Positions 22,293 through 33,840 of a DNA stretch of 64,000 nucleotides are shown piece by piece. The translations under genes and the position numbers were made by a program. Every line of letters starts with the position of its first letter. The stretch's first letter is position 1. Source of the stretch: Entonaema liquescens (taxonomy: Eukaryota > Ascomycota > Sordariomycetes > Xylariales > Xylariaceae). A model generated the notes under the pieces. The model was not told where the DNA came from. It made no database searches and saw only the letters and a list, made by a program, of their open reading frames with translations. Where the stretch lies: the NCBI GenBank assembly GCA_902805475.1, contig CADCSX010000002.1, forward strand, positions 2,232,001 through 2,296,000. Direction: 5' to 3'.

Positions 22293-23057
22293 CTAGCCTG
22301 ATAACTCGAAGACCGGAGTACCGTGAAGCTCTCGGTAAGAATCGGACGGCTTTTCCTGCTCCTTGCCGTCTAACTCCATAGTATTTTGGCTTTGCTCATC
22401 ATCACTTGAATCCTTCGCGGATTTCCTCGTGTGGCGTATAAAAATAACAGCTAAAGCTACAATAATAATGGCGAAGAAACCTGCTACGCTTATGCCTGCT
22501 ATGTCTCCTGTACTTAGAGTTGAGCCTGATGGACCGGTTGCTTGGCTACTTTCTGGAGTTGGATCGGCAATTGCAGTAATGCTCGGGCTGTCTGATGACA
22601 GTGACGAAGGTCTCCGTGAAATGAATGATGTGTCGAAAGTTGTCGAAACAGATTGCGGCAGACTAGACTGCAATGAGGATGAAGTGCTAGTGGCCGGATG
22701 GTCGATTATCAAGTTGGTGGTGACTCGTATTGGTAGCGGCGGCAAGCTTTGATCTGCATCCATGTAACAAGTGCCATCGTCTCCGCAATGATAACCCCAA
22801 GGACAGCAGCCGTTCCCACATCTATATAGGTTTCCTTCCCGAACTGTTGTCTGGACACTTGAGAAGGAAATCTGTTGATTCAAGTCGCAAGTGATGGGGG
22901 CGATGTCAACACAAAGTTCCTCGCTTGAATTTGGACAGCATAGAACCGTGGTGTTAGCCGCAAGGACGATACATGTGGTATCTATAGTACAGAAGAAGTC
23001 GTCAGGAGCTGGCGAACCGCAATGGTGGTAATGGGTATCTTCGTCGCGCTTCATCAT
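22293..23057 (-). CDS. Cys-rich single-pass membrane protein with Ser/Thr stalk
   Basis: Probable plasma-membrane protein of unknown function. Single exon, 254 aa, starting with two adjacent ATGs (23057 and 23054). Residues 10-120 form a Cys-rich ectodomain with about 14 Cys (CCPNSSEELC; CGNGCCPWGYHCG). A Ser/Thr/Pro-rich linker (about 125-180) probably carries O-glycans. One transmembrane segment (ISVAGFFAIIIVALAVIFI, about 190-208) is followed by basic RHTRK and an acidic cytoplasmic tail. This layout resembles fungal Mid2/WSC-type stress sensors, but the Cys pattern is not the WSC domain. No signal peptide is seen, so either the N-terminus is exported through the TM segment or an upstream exon is missed. 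Confidence 0.7.
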   Translation of the reverse strand: MMKRDEDTHYHHCGSPAPDDFFCTIDTTCIVLAANTTVLCCPNSSEELCVDIAPITCDLNQQISFSSVQTTVREGNLYRCGNGCCPWGYHCGDDGTCYMDADQSLPPLPIRVTTNLIIDHPATSTSSSLQSSLPQSVSTTFDTSFISRRPSSLSSDSPSITAIADPTPESSQATGPSGSTLSTGDIAGISVAGFFAIIIVALAVIFIRHTRKSAKDSSDDEQSQNTMELDGKEQEKPSDSYRELHGTPVFELSG

Positions 23058-25146
23058 GCTTGTCTTGTTTGCTGCTATTATTTGGATACCTTGACTTTGA
23101 AGATGCTAACCTGGTGCCTAGAACGAGTGCCTGAGAACGCGGTGATGAGTTGAAAATTGAGAAATGAGAAAGTTTGAGAGGATTGTAAAAGAGGCTGCGC
23201 TGGCTATCGACCGAATATTTGGGCTACGCACTGGGGTGCAACACGTGAGATGGCAGTACTAACTAAAATATTTCTCGGTACCTAAGTTTGTTTTTAAGTG
23301 GTTTCAATTAGGTATGGACGGTAGAATTGGTGATGGACTACTAGATGCTATCAGCTACAGTCCCCTAAACCTAGCAAACTTGCAAAGCATGGACCTTAAT
23401 TACCCAGTTCGCATGAGTCACATAGTATCTTTTTTTTTATTTAATACTATCTTAGATGTACATTGATTTGGACATTGGTCAAAGGGGTTCTCAGTGGTAT
23501 TTTTGATATTTGAACTAGGTATGTCGTTTAAGTAATCTCTTAACTTATTTAGGTAGTTATGTCCTTGAGTTAATCAGACGCTTTGCATGTCTGCCATTTA
23601 ATCATTGATGAAATGAAGCCAATGGGCAAAGTGAAGAGCATATTTAAAGTTATCGGTACAAATATACTTAGTCTTATAGCTAGACTTTTCATAGGTTACA
23701 GTAGGAACATGAGGTATTCACAGTGAAGTAATTCATATACATGTATTTCCTTATCGATAGAAGAACTTTGGTGTTGAAAGATGTGTAACTAACTAATGAT
23801 TAATAAGGCAAAGATAATACGGTAGGGTACGTACTTAGTATGCCTAGACTTCTATATGGCCCAAGCTTCGATCTGAGATGGAAAACTTAAAAAGCTCTGT
23901 GGGGTTTAGATTGGGGAATCTAACTAAAAACGAGCATTTACCTAAGAAGGGGAGGAGGGAAAAAAGAGACCGATAAATATCCGACACAGTGCTACAACCT
24001 CCAATTGTTTGGCGATTTCCCAATTAGATGGAGCCCGTTTTTCTCACGAAGAACTGTGAAGATAGACTATCTACCCACGCACGCAACCCACGGCAAAAAA
24101 AAAATTAATTTGGCGTTCCAATCCCCAAACTACCAGTCCGTTCAGGGTTCAGCCTAGTCATTCGACCTAAAAAAACTCCCAAATTCCTAAATTCCTAAAT
24201 TCCCAAATTCCATTAGGTACCCTAACTGTTCTTAAAAGTCTTAACAGAAATTATTCCGTCGCCACCCAAGCTTCCACTCTAACAAAATCTCTTGCACTAT
24301 TCAATACTTCGTCATATTCGTCATCATCGTCATTTATCCATTATATCATTTTTCTCGTCCCTCGTCCCTCGTCCTTTCCCTTGCACGGACTTAGATCTTT
24401 CTCCCCGTCCGTCTTAGTCCGCCTCGATACCCAATTACGTTAGCGTGTGCCGCGGTACTACTGAGGTTACAGAGGTACACAAGGTAATAACAACAGTAAT
24501 ACTAGAGGTAACATACTACTACAGTACCTAGGTAATCATTGTTGAAGTACCTAACTGCAGTATATTGCAGGTGCTGCCCACTACCTACCCACTACCCTCT
24601 ATCCACTGCCCACTTCGTACCTACCTTCTCCGAACCTATCTAAACAAAATCTCCAAATCACAATCGCATCCAATATTTCTCCACCACAACTGTAATAAAC
24701 CTTCCTCCATTTTATCCATCGCCCACTTCTATCCTAAATACAACTCTACAAATCTCCCTTCCTAACGGTCAACTTTCTATCCCCTCTATCCACATAAAAA
24801 CAAAAACAAAAAATAAAATCACTTTTCCCTCTCCCCTCTACCTTCACCTAACAAACACCCCCATCATCGACTTAGTTCGATTAGTCCTCCCACCTAATCC
24901 GGACTATTTTCTGCTTTGTCCCTCGGGAGACACAACGCTTAATCCCAAGATTTTTCTGTTGCGCCACTGAAGCCAACACAGAGTCCATTTGGTTCCGCTT
25001 AACCGTACAAGTCGCTCGTGGAATCAGCAGCATCTCTAATAAGAGGCAGCTTTTTCGTTTATTGAGCACCCCTCCTCTTGACCTTGTCGATAAGATCGCT
25101 TCCTACCTAATCACGCGCGCAAATTTCTTCACAACCCAGCGCAACC
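23058..25146. other. long promoter/leader region of the G3BP-like gene
   Basis: No gene supported. 24180-24211 has four imperfect copies of a TAAATTCC-type unit. 24355-24380 has CGTCCCT repeats. 24280-25140 is strongly C/T-rich, as in long fungal 5' leaders. An exact TACCTAGGTA palindrome lies at 24525-24534. Confidence 0.5.
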
Positions 25147-26952
25147 ATGGCGACAAACGGCAACGTCACCCATACCGACCAATTCTCAGCAGCCCCTACT
25201 GCCACATCTTCCGGAGGTGTTGCTCCTCCTGCCGACCAGACAAGCACAACCAGCTCCAACAACAACCTCGGAAAGGATGAAGTCGCCTGGTTTTTCGTCG
25301 AGCAGTACTACACCACTCTCAGCAAAAATCCGGAAAAGCTTCACGTAAGTTCTAAAAACATGCTGCCTTTGCTAGGGTAATATTTACTAACTATTCTTTC
25401 AGTTATTCTACGGGAAGCGCTCTCAGTTTGTCTACGGTCTTGAGGCGGAGGTCGCCAACGTTTCTGTCGGTAGACAGGTATGTTTTACTAATAATTCTTC
25501 CATGCCTACTACTTTGGGTTCCTTACTAATGCACTTCCATAGAACATCCAGGAGCGCATCAAGCAGCTAGACTTCCAAGACTGTAAGGTTCGTGTCACCA
25601 ACGTCGACTCCCAGGCCTCGTATGACAATATCGTCATTCAGGTGATCGGCGAGACTTCCAACAAAGCTGGCGAACCCAAGAAGTTTGTTCAGACTTTTGT
25701 CCTGGCTCAGCAGCCATCGGGATATTTCGTTTTGAACGACATTCTTCGATACATAGACGAGGAAGGAGACGAGGAGCCAGTTGAGACTGCTACCCAGGAA
25801 GAGCAAGTAGAGCCTGCAGCCCAGGCTGTCCCGACAGCCAAGGAGGAGCCAGAGACACAGCCCGCAGCACCTACCGAGAAGCCTGAATCGTTCGATACTG
25901 GTGCCGTCGATAAGAAGCTGGATGAAGTTAGCGCCACTCCCGAAGAAAGCACTCCAGCCAACGGTGATGTACCGGCTGAGACAGCCGCCAGTGAAGTGCC
26001 GGCAGCTCCAGAACCTGCCAAGGAGCCTGAGGCTAAGACCGCCCCCGATCCCGAGGAGACAGCCCAGGAAATCGCAGAGGAAGACACTAAGGAGCCGGAG
26101 AAGCCTGCCGACCCAAGCCCACCCCCCGTGCAGGCACGCCAACCTCCAGCAAACGCTACAGCTGCACCTGCGGCTCCAGTTCCGTCCCAACCAACCAAGC
26201 CTATGACTTGGGCGAGCCGGGTAGCTGCTGGCGCGGGCCCCCGACCCGTGGTGCCTCTTTCGACGAAGGCTGCAGCTCCTGCCACTCCTGCCACTGCGCC
26301 GCAATCGCGCCCGGCCGCCTCCACCCAGCCGGCAACAACTCAAGCACCTGCTCCGTCCCAAAGCTCCGAGGCTGCAACACCCGCTACGCCTGCTAAAGAG
26401 ACATCTACAGAGTGGCAGACGGCCGGTGGCGACTCGAAGCGACAGAACAGGCCCCAGTCAATTTCAGGACCCCAGACTGACAAGGATGGCACTATGGGAT
26501 ACGTCAAATATGTCACAGAGAAGGTCGACAAGGACGAATTAAGGGCAGCCTTAGCACAGCATGGCGAATTAGTCTACTTTGACATCAATCGTCAAAAGGT
26601 AAGTCCAAATGACATGTTCAATTGTGGTATATAATCTAACACTTTTCAGAACTGTGCCTTCGTTGAGTTCGCCAATCACGCGGGGTACCAAGCCGCTGTA
26701 GCAGCGAACCCTCATGTGGTCAATGGAGAGAGCATCGTTGTCGAGCCGCGTCGTCCCAAAGCAGGTGCTTATGGTGGTAGCAACTACAATTCTGGGCGGG
26801 GAAATCTACAGAACCGCCCGGGCGGACGCGGAGGATTTGAAGGGCGGTCCGGCAGCCAGGGTGGGCGGGGTAGCTTCGGTGGACAAGGCCGTGGTAGGGG
26901 TGGTGGCGGCGCGCCTCGAGGCCGAGGTGCCTCTCAAGCTGCGAACGCATGA
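25147..26952 (+). CDS. G3BP-like NTF2/RRM RNA-binding protein
   Basis: Cytoplasmic RNA-binding protein of the Ras-GAP SH3-binding protein family, known in other eukaryotes for stress granules and Ubp3/USP10-type deubiquitinase cofactor roles. Exons 25147-25344, 25403-25477, 25543-26598 and 26650-26952 give 543 aa. NTF2-like domain about residues 45-165 (VAWFFVEQYYTTLSKNP, LFYGKRSQFVYG, SGYFVLNDILRYIDEE). A long Glu/Pro/Ala-rich disordered part, 170-400. RRM about 408-480 (GYVKYVTEKVDKDEL, then NCAFVEFANHAGY as RNP1-like). RGG-rich tail about 482-537. This is the full domain order of the family. The high GC and Ala/Pro content of the middle part produces a long antisense open frame that I regard as a shadow. 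Confidence 0.93.
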
Positions 26953-28339
26953 GCGTCCTAGTTACGGTACGAGGTCTTATGAATTTAAGTAGGTACGAGG
27001 TCTATGTGGACTCGAAATTTCTAGGGAAGGGGAAGTCGTCGCTACCATACCTCGGAAAAGCGTTAGACGCAGGATTTTGGAGTTTAGAGGTGGGGTGGTT
27101 TATGACTTGGACTCACGCTTATGCGGATATCTCTCAGAGGTGTCTTCGAGTCGGGTTTAATTTGAGCACGCATATATCATTGCACGGTCATCCCTTTAGC
27201 TAATGGTCCTCTCTTCTGCTTGAGGAGTGGGTTTGTACATTGATGGACGGCTGGAAAAGTTGGCATTCATCTGCATGGGAGGAGTGAATGGGCGATATTG
27301 GGAAATTCAAAGGACCAGACTTTGTACAGTTGTACAATAGGGGAAAAGTAAAAAGACATTTTTTTAAAGACTACTTGTACTACCTAGTGTAATGCTATGA
27401 CTGAACGATTGTGTTAAATAACTCTAGGTTTTGTGTCTTGCGCGGCTATCCGTCAGTGCCGAGTATCTGGTTTATCTGATTTATTTACAGGCTGAGAAGT
27501 TTCTATTATACTAGGTTATACTATTGTGTGTCTCTTAGAAAACTCATAATAGCCAAGAACCCGTCTAGTTTTAATATTCATATCATGTACCTACTTTCCG
27601 TTCGAAATTACATGCTTCACGCAAAGGCACCAGTATGGTATCACAATGGCTGAAATTGGCGGGCGACTCACCGGACATGGATAGGCGGATAATCCCCAAG
27701 GGAGGCTGTCAGAATGTAAGATCTAGATCAGCGAGATAAATTGCGTGTAGCTTGGAGAACCAAGGCTTTTTTGCCTTTCGGCCTTTCCCGTCTCGTTGCA
27801 TACGGCAACACGCAGGTTCCCGAAATTGCGTTTACATGCGCGGTCCGGTTGTCCCTCGAGAGCGCGCGTGTACGCGTCCTTGCTGCAGCCATGCCGTCAT
27901 GTCGGGACGCCATACGGTCACTCTACTACAGAACATATAAGGCGAACTAAATAACCGTTTTCATACTAGGAACTAATCGTAAAAACGGTAAAATACTTCC
28001 TCGTAATGCCATTCACCCTTTCTAGGCACGAAGTGGCATAATGAGACGGGGTCGTATTGCTGGCCCTAGTAAGTAGATAGGACTATGAGCATAATACGTA
28101 TGACGAGTTTACTGTTGGTAATTGAACAATGATATCTTATGTACACGAAACTTGGCAGATATGTATCAAAAACACAGACTGCTGGTCACCAGACTCGGCA
28201 TAGCCAAGCCGCCTTGTACGCCGGAACGCCATATCTATGCACCCCCCCTTTCCATGCCTTAAAACTTGCCGACTACATAGTGATGCAAAAGTCAACCAAC
28301 ACAGATATCAAGGAATATGCGCTCGAAACAGTAACCTTT
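26953..28339. other. intergenic spacer
   Basis: No gene supported between the G3BP-like stop and the Nnf1 stop (convergent genes). Moderately AT-rich, with no repeat or RNA structure that I could recognise. Confidence 0.45.
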
Positions 28340-29525
28340 TCACGGCTCGGCCATCTCAGTCTCTACCGCCCTCGTTTCCTTAGCAAGGTCGTCTACAACA
28401 TCGTCCATCTGGTTGTTAGCACCGTCGATATCCTCGAAGACCTTCTGCAGGAGCGCCATGAGAGACTGCATCTCTGCACGCTGCTTCTGAATATCACTGA
28501 ATAGCTTCGCGTTATGCGCTTGTACTGTTTGCAGCTTTGCGTTGAGTTGCGATTGTTGTTGCGCAAGATGCGGTGCTAAATGTGCGGCTAAGATCTGGTC
28601 CGGGGGGAGCATATGTGGTCTGTCAAAGTTAGCTGATGATTTTTATAAAATAGGTATTTATACATATATAGTATTAAGGATTTTAAAAGGAGAACAAATA
28701 TAAAATAAAGATAAAAATAAAACTATGAGTAGAAAAACGAAACAATTGTTGGGAAAAAAAAAAAAAAAAAAGAAAACGTACAACACCGGGGATTCGCTGG
28801 TCGTCACCGACCCAACTACTAATCCGGCAGTAACGGGCTTATCTATGGGAGAGCGGACGGGATCCCGAGTTTTCCAGATCTTATGGTCGTACGTGAAAGA
28901 ATAACCTTCAATTGGAACTTATATGCGCAATGAAGGAAAACAGGATACATCGGATGTAACTTACGGAACAGGCGCTTCTGACCCAACCACGCCGGCTTCG
29001 TCTCTCCTACGCTCGGCCTCGCTCACCAGGCTCTCGAGCTCATTAAGCTTGGCCACCACGTTGCGGCTCTGCAGCACGGAATCGAATTCTTTCTGTCGGT
29101 AGACGTAAGCATTTATTATCTATTCGCACACCTCCTCTCCCTCTCTCCTTTCTCTCAAAGTCGCGAATAGTTACTATTCCCCATGCACGCCCCGCGCGCG
29201 TAAACAAATATACAACTACTAACTCATCACCATAAACAAGAAAAGACGGAGAACAAAAAATAAAAGAGAGGCTCACCTTACACAACGCCCCCAGCCGGTC
29301 CACCATCTGCTTCTGCACGGCGCGCAGCACGGCGGGCGCCTGCGCCGCGATGGTCGGGTAGCAGGCGGCGAAGTTATCCCAGCTGATCTTGGACAGGGTA
29401 TGCGACAAGCTCGAGTCGAGCACCTCCTGGAACCGCGACGCTCGCGGGCCCGGCGTCAGCGCCGTATGTCGCGCCGGTAGTGGCGGGGAGGCTGCCGAAG
29501 AAGTAGTACCTGCTGCTTCTGCCAT
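28340..29525 (-). CDS. nnf1: kinetochore protein Nnf1 (Mis12/MIND complex)
   Basis: Subunit of the Mis12 (MIND) complex that links inner kinetochore to Ndc80. Exons 29525-29277, 29092-28965 and 28619-28340 encode 218 aa, a usual size. Visible features: an N-terminal Ala/Ser/Pro-rich tail, RFQEVLDSSLSHTLSKISWDNFAACYP, which matches the conserved Nnf1 helical start, then two coiled-coil stretches (NVVAKLNELESLVSEAERR and a C-terminal one around QLNAKLQTVQAHNAKLFSD). Junctions are clean: LCK|KEFDSVLQ and VPPPHMLPPDQ. Introns are unusually long for this window (184 and 345 bp); the second carries an A18 run. The start ATG is the first of the only open frame. Family identification rests on the N-terminal block and coiled-coil layout. 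Confidence 0.82.
28754..28771 (+). repeat. A18 homopolymer inside Nnf1 intron 2
   Basis: Uninterrupted run of 18 A on the plus strand (T on the coding strand), inside the 345-bp second intron of the Nnf1 gene. It is the longest mononucleotide run I noticed and probably length-variable. Confidence 0.9.
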
Positions 29526-30243
29526 TGCGTGCGGTAGTTGTTGTTCGCAGTTCCGGTTGGAGAGACCCGTCCGCCTGGTACGTAAGATTATAGATTGATA
29601 TGTCGATGTGCAATGGTATAGAATTGGTTCCTATGTTAGGTGAATAGGAAGGGTGGGAATGGGATCACATGAAAATGATTGAACGATAATAAGTATGATA
29701 AAGCTGATTAGATACGCGCTATTCCGTCTGTGAACCGCGATTTTGGGTTGCGGTAGCTTATCGATACGTCGCGACCGCACGTGTAAATGACCCGGTCGAA
29801 CCCCTTACATTTAATCGAAGTCACATTGGCCTTAAGACAAACTTATACTTTACATCTAGGATTCAAATTTCTAATTTGGGGTTTTTTTTTATTTTTTTTT
29901 TTGTTTTTTTTTAAAGAAAAACAGGCATAATTGACGGGAGTCCATGCATTCTATTCGGGGTCATACATATTATCATTCTGTGACGTTCATCCACACAGTA
30001 CAATACATTAACACATAAAATAGAAACAATGGATTGGATATCGTGGGATACCATGCAAAACATCTCCCTTACTATCATGAATCCCAATTCCCTCCAACCG
30101 TCATTATTTTTGAAGGCAGTTTTCTGCCGATATATGCTAACCCTTGAAATACATGCATTTTCATGGACTAGTCGAATCATCAAAGTAGACGCCAAAACTC
30201 CGAACGATGAGTGTATAAAGAGATCATAGGAGCCGCCGATATA
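29526..30243. other. intergenic spacer with T-rich tract
   Basis: No gene supported. 29880-29915 is a T-rich tract broken by single A and G bases. The rest is AT-rich and probably carries the Nnf1 promoter and the 3' end of the b561-type gene. Confidence 0.45.
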
Positions 30244-32861
30244 TTAATCAAACTCAACGGTATCCGTAGGTCTTTGATCTCTTCGCTCCTGGCGTCTTCT
30301 TCGTCTTCGATCCGCAGCTGATGGAGCTATTGAGGCTGATGGGCCTGCCGGCGAAGGGGTTATTGCACTCCATGTCGCACGACTTTCCGCCGGAGTTTCC
30401 AAACTGGAAACGGTCGGTGCACCCAGAGGTGGTCCACCAGAAGGACCTGGTTGGCCGGAGTAATAGGCAGAATCCTTCCCTGCTCGTCTTCCTCCAGTAA
30501 AAACAGGCGTCGGCGGCGACATCGATTCGGAAATTAATCCCTCTGCTGCAGCTTCTTCTGCAGTTTTATGCGAGCTTGAATCTCGTCGGTATCGTTGACG
30601 GCTGGGGGTGCTTCGCTCTCCGAGAAAGTACTGATAGAATCCGATCTACCCCTGTGACCACGTTGGTTTTCCGCCGCCGCTTCTTCTTGTGTAATGCGTC
30701 GTAGTGTGATATTCCTATCTCGGTCATCATGATATTTCACTTTCACGCTTACAGGCTGACTGGAAACTTGGCTACGATCCCTTCGGCGGTAATCCTCTTC
30801 CTCTGCGGCCAGACCCGCAGCGCTAGCTGCTGCTGCCATAGCAGCTTCTTCAACTTCTCTACGGCGACGGGAGTCATCCCGCCTCTGCGTCCCGTTTCCA
30901 GCAGATGAGTAAGACTCAGTGCCGGATCCTGGACGTAGAGGATGTAGAAGTCCGTGAGGGTCTGGTGGCATTGATGGCATCGAAACAGGATCAGTGATAA
31001 CACTTTTGGATCTCGACCTTGATCGCGAATGCGAGTGAGAGTGCGAATGTGAATGGGGTTGTGAGTGTGACTGTGAGCGTGAATGCGGCTGCGAATTTGA
31101 ACGGGAGCCAGGACCAGAAACGGGCACGGGTACTGGAGGTGGGCCCCCTCGTGCACCAAGGGGTGGCATTGGCGGACCACTAACACTTGTTCCAAGGGGA
31201 CGATCTTCAAGCATGGACGATTCTGTGTCGTACGTCAGGGTTGTGGCTGTTGGAGCGGTTGGTCGTACCCGGCGTGGTGTTGATTTTGTCGGTGTACTAT
31301 ACCCATCACCCGTGTATTTTGATCCACGACGTCCATCCCGTCTTTCATCCTCTACTTTCCGTCGTTCCTCATCCGTTTGTTCATCTCCTCGCATTTTCTT
31401 GGCCAGCCAGCCCAATCCGATAGCAGCCAGAATGCCTTTCCCTGCTTTGCTCTCCTCGTCATCATCAATAGGTCGCCTTGATGGGCTCACGTACGACGAG
31501 TAATCAGAAATATAACTACTCTCCGTAATCGGTGGTCGAGGATGAGATGCGCGCGGTGTCATAGGTTCAGTGTCGCCACTTAGAACTGTTGTAGCAGTAG
31601 GACGGCCGGGGCCCGGCAGTAGTGGGGTATGCGGTCTTGACGGGCGTGGAGCTCGGTTCGATCCTCGCTAAATTCACTCTCGGTATACCCGTCAGTAGCA
31701 CTCTTCCGGACCCGGCTTGGACGGCTAAATCGACTAGGCGTGTCGGTCGCGACCGCCGAGTATTCCTCGTCTCGGTACCTTCGTTTGTCTCTTTTATCTT
31801 GGGCACCCTTCACCAATGCTCGAGCCCCGAAAAATCCAGCTACGGCAATCAACCATTTCGGCATACCTCTTTCGTGGCGATCGGTCCTATCAGAGATCTT
31901 TTCGTCCTCAAAGTAGCTCGCAGAGCCTCTCTGGGACGGTATCACCTCAGGTGGACGACTTCGTGGCTGGGATATGCTAGTACTTTGCTCTTCATCCATT
32001 TCACGGTTCTTTCTCCCTCGCAAGAGCGCCCAAAGGCCAGCTCCTGCGACCAGCGGTCCCAACAAGCCCATTCCTCTTCCAGACTTGCGCTCTGATTCTG
32101 TAAACCCACCCTCTGAACGTCCACCGTAACTCGTCAAGTCTTCTCGGTCGCGGTTACTTTCGTGGCGCCAGCTAAGGATGAAATACGCCAAGAACAAGAA
32201 CGCCATCCACACGGCATACAAAACGAAGGTATATAGAGGAGATCCATAGAGCGTAAGTCCGAGGGGGATTTGAACGATTCCTAAGATCGCAATGGCTCGA
32301 CCTAGCCAACGGTGAAGCATAAGTCTGAATGACTTCCTTCGGATATTCTTGACTATTCGGCCTCCGATGATTTGAACCAGAATCATGACATATATGGCAA
32401 GTCCAATCCCATGGTGGGGATTCGTTAAGCTTCGACTTGGACCCACGGCAAACCATCCTAACACGAATACGACCGTGCTAAGACCGACAGCGAGGATATT
32501 TAAATATGCGTGTAGTCGAATTAGAGAACCATACGGTCTAAATCGCGCGTACATAACCGCAGCTGGCACGAGGAAGAGAAACGTTATAACAGCAAGAATA
32601 CCATGGCCTGTTACCAATTGGTGGTACTGTTCAACCGTTGCAAAGCGGTTGCCCATGCCTAGAAGAAGTTAAGATTTTGATCACCATCAAAACGGCTAGT
32701 ATCAACTTACCATTGAATCGCATAGTCTCAAAATTGAGTCCGGCCAAGTTTGGCAGTAGGAAAGTATTCTTGGTGAAGTCCCAAGTCCCGTCTCCCACCA
32801 CCATCGTGTCCGACGCATAGGTCGCCGACCCGGGCGCCGATAGCGTATCGGCCGACGCCAT
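30244..32861 (-). CDS. cytochrome b561-type membrane protein with long disordered tail; two apparent frameshifts
   Basis: Predicted membrane electron-transfer protein. Exon 1 32861-32711, 52-bp intron, exon 2 from 32658. Five hydrophobic helices lie in about residues 65-210, with His in TGHGIL, RLHAYL, HHGIGL and MLHRWLGR as expected for b561 haem ligands. A second short hydrophobic region GMGLLGPLVAGAGLWALL and later glycine-rich segments follow, then a long disordered Ser/Arg/Pro tail with HSHSRSRSRS-like repeats. The coding sequence changes frame twice: near 31650-31672 (SEDRT to RAPRPSRPHTPLL) and at a T4 run at 30564-30567 (QARIK to TAEEAAAEGL). One added base at each gives 856 codons including stop. 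Without them the frame ends at 31580. A weak 47-bp intron could replace the first shift, but nothing canonical replaces the second. Confidence 0.72.
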
Positions 32862-33840
32862 GGCGGCAGAGACGCTCGTTAACGAGCAGTTCGGTTAACG
32901 AACCTAGAGGCGTCACGAGGGAAAGTCGGTAGGAATGCGGAATGACGGGTTCTTAAAGCCTCGGAATGTAGAGCGACTAAATATCCAGGATACCGGAATA
33001 GATATTGTTCGAACTTGGGTATCAAGCGGTGAGTTCCAGCGGTATGTAAACTAAAATTAGTTCTATCCTTTCCCATAAAGTTGTCTTGTGGGCCGAAAAG
33101 GCACTTCAAGCCAAAAAATTGAAAGGAAAGGGAAAAAAGGTGGTCTTCATGAAGTGAAAATTAATCATGAAAAAAGACACATCTTGAGAGGTTGGATGGC
33201 TTTAGTGACATGGCACTGCAGATAAACTATGTAAATTATTTGTTGGCAGGGATTTGGGGAAGCTCCCGCCTTCAGCTGGGCCTGAGTTGTTTTCACCGTC
33301 GGGTTGCGGGGTGACGAGCGGTCACCCCTGTCATTTCTCTCCTTCCCAAATCCCAACTTCCTAGGTAGTCCCCCACTCGGGGCAGTTCTGGTAACTGGTA
33401 ACGGTAACAACCTAGAAGGCTTAGCAGCACGATTATGTACATAAATACCCTACGTACATGTGTGCGGTACTTCGTATTAAAAAATCGTGATAGGTACTTA
33501 GGTACTTAACTTAATCTATGTAATCTCTCGCCGTCATACGGAACAGCGGCCTTGAAATCTACCGTTTCATAGGTAGTTATAGGTACAGGTCCACTTACGC
33601 CAGCCACGTCCGCCCGCACAGCTTCGGCCCAACTAGAGAATAATCAAGGTACCCGAAGAGATTCAATCCAGATCACAGGTTTACCGATCCCCATGTGGAA
33701 CCCGAACTTTCTTAACCAAGCTTGATTTGTGTCACTCGGAACCGTTCTCCTTTAACTTCCCTTAACCCGCCGACAATATGTTTCTCCTACACAAATATTT
33801 CTCAAATATCTTTCCATAGCTCTACCCATAGCTAGGAACC
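32862..33840. other. divergent promoter spacer
   Basis: No gene supported between the b561-type gene and the DUF1640 gene, which diverge here. Contains several TAGGTACTTAGG-type words near 33490 and GTACATAC words near 33445. Confidence 0.45.

Noticed and set aside
25567..26361. 264-codon open frame antisense to the G3BP-like gene
   Set aside because: It mirrors the GC-rich Ala/Pro/Glu repeats of the real gene, is almost all Gly/Arg/Leu/Cys, and has no domain or splice logic of its own.
31622..32095. 157-codon plus-strand frame across the b561-type gene
   Set aside because: Shadow of the minus-strand gene, which has helices, haem His residues and a proper intron.
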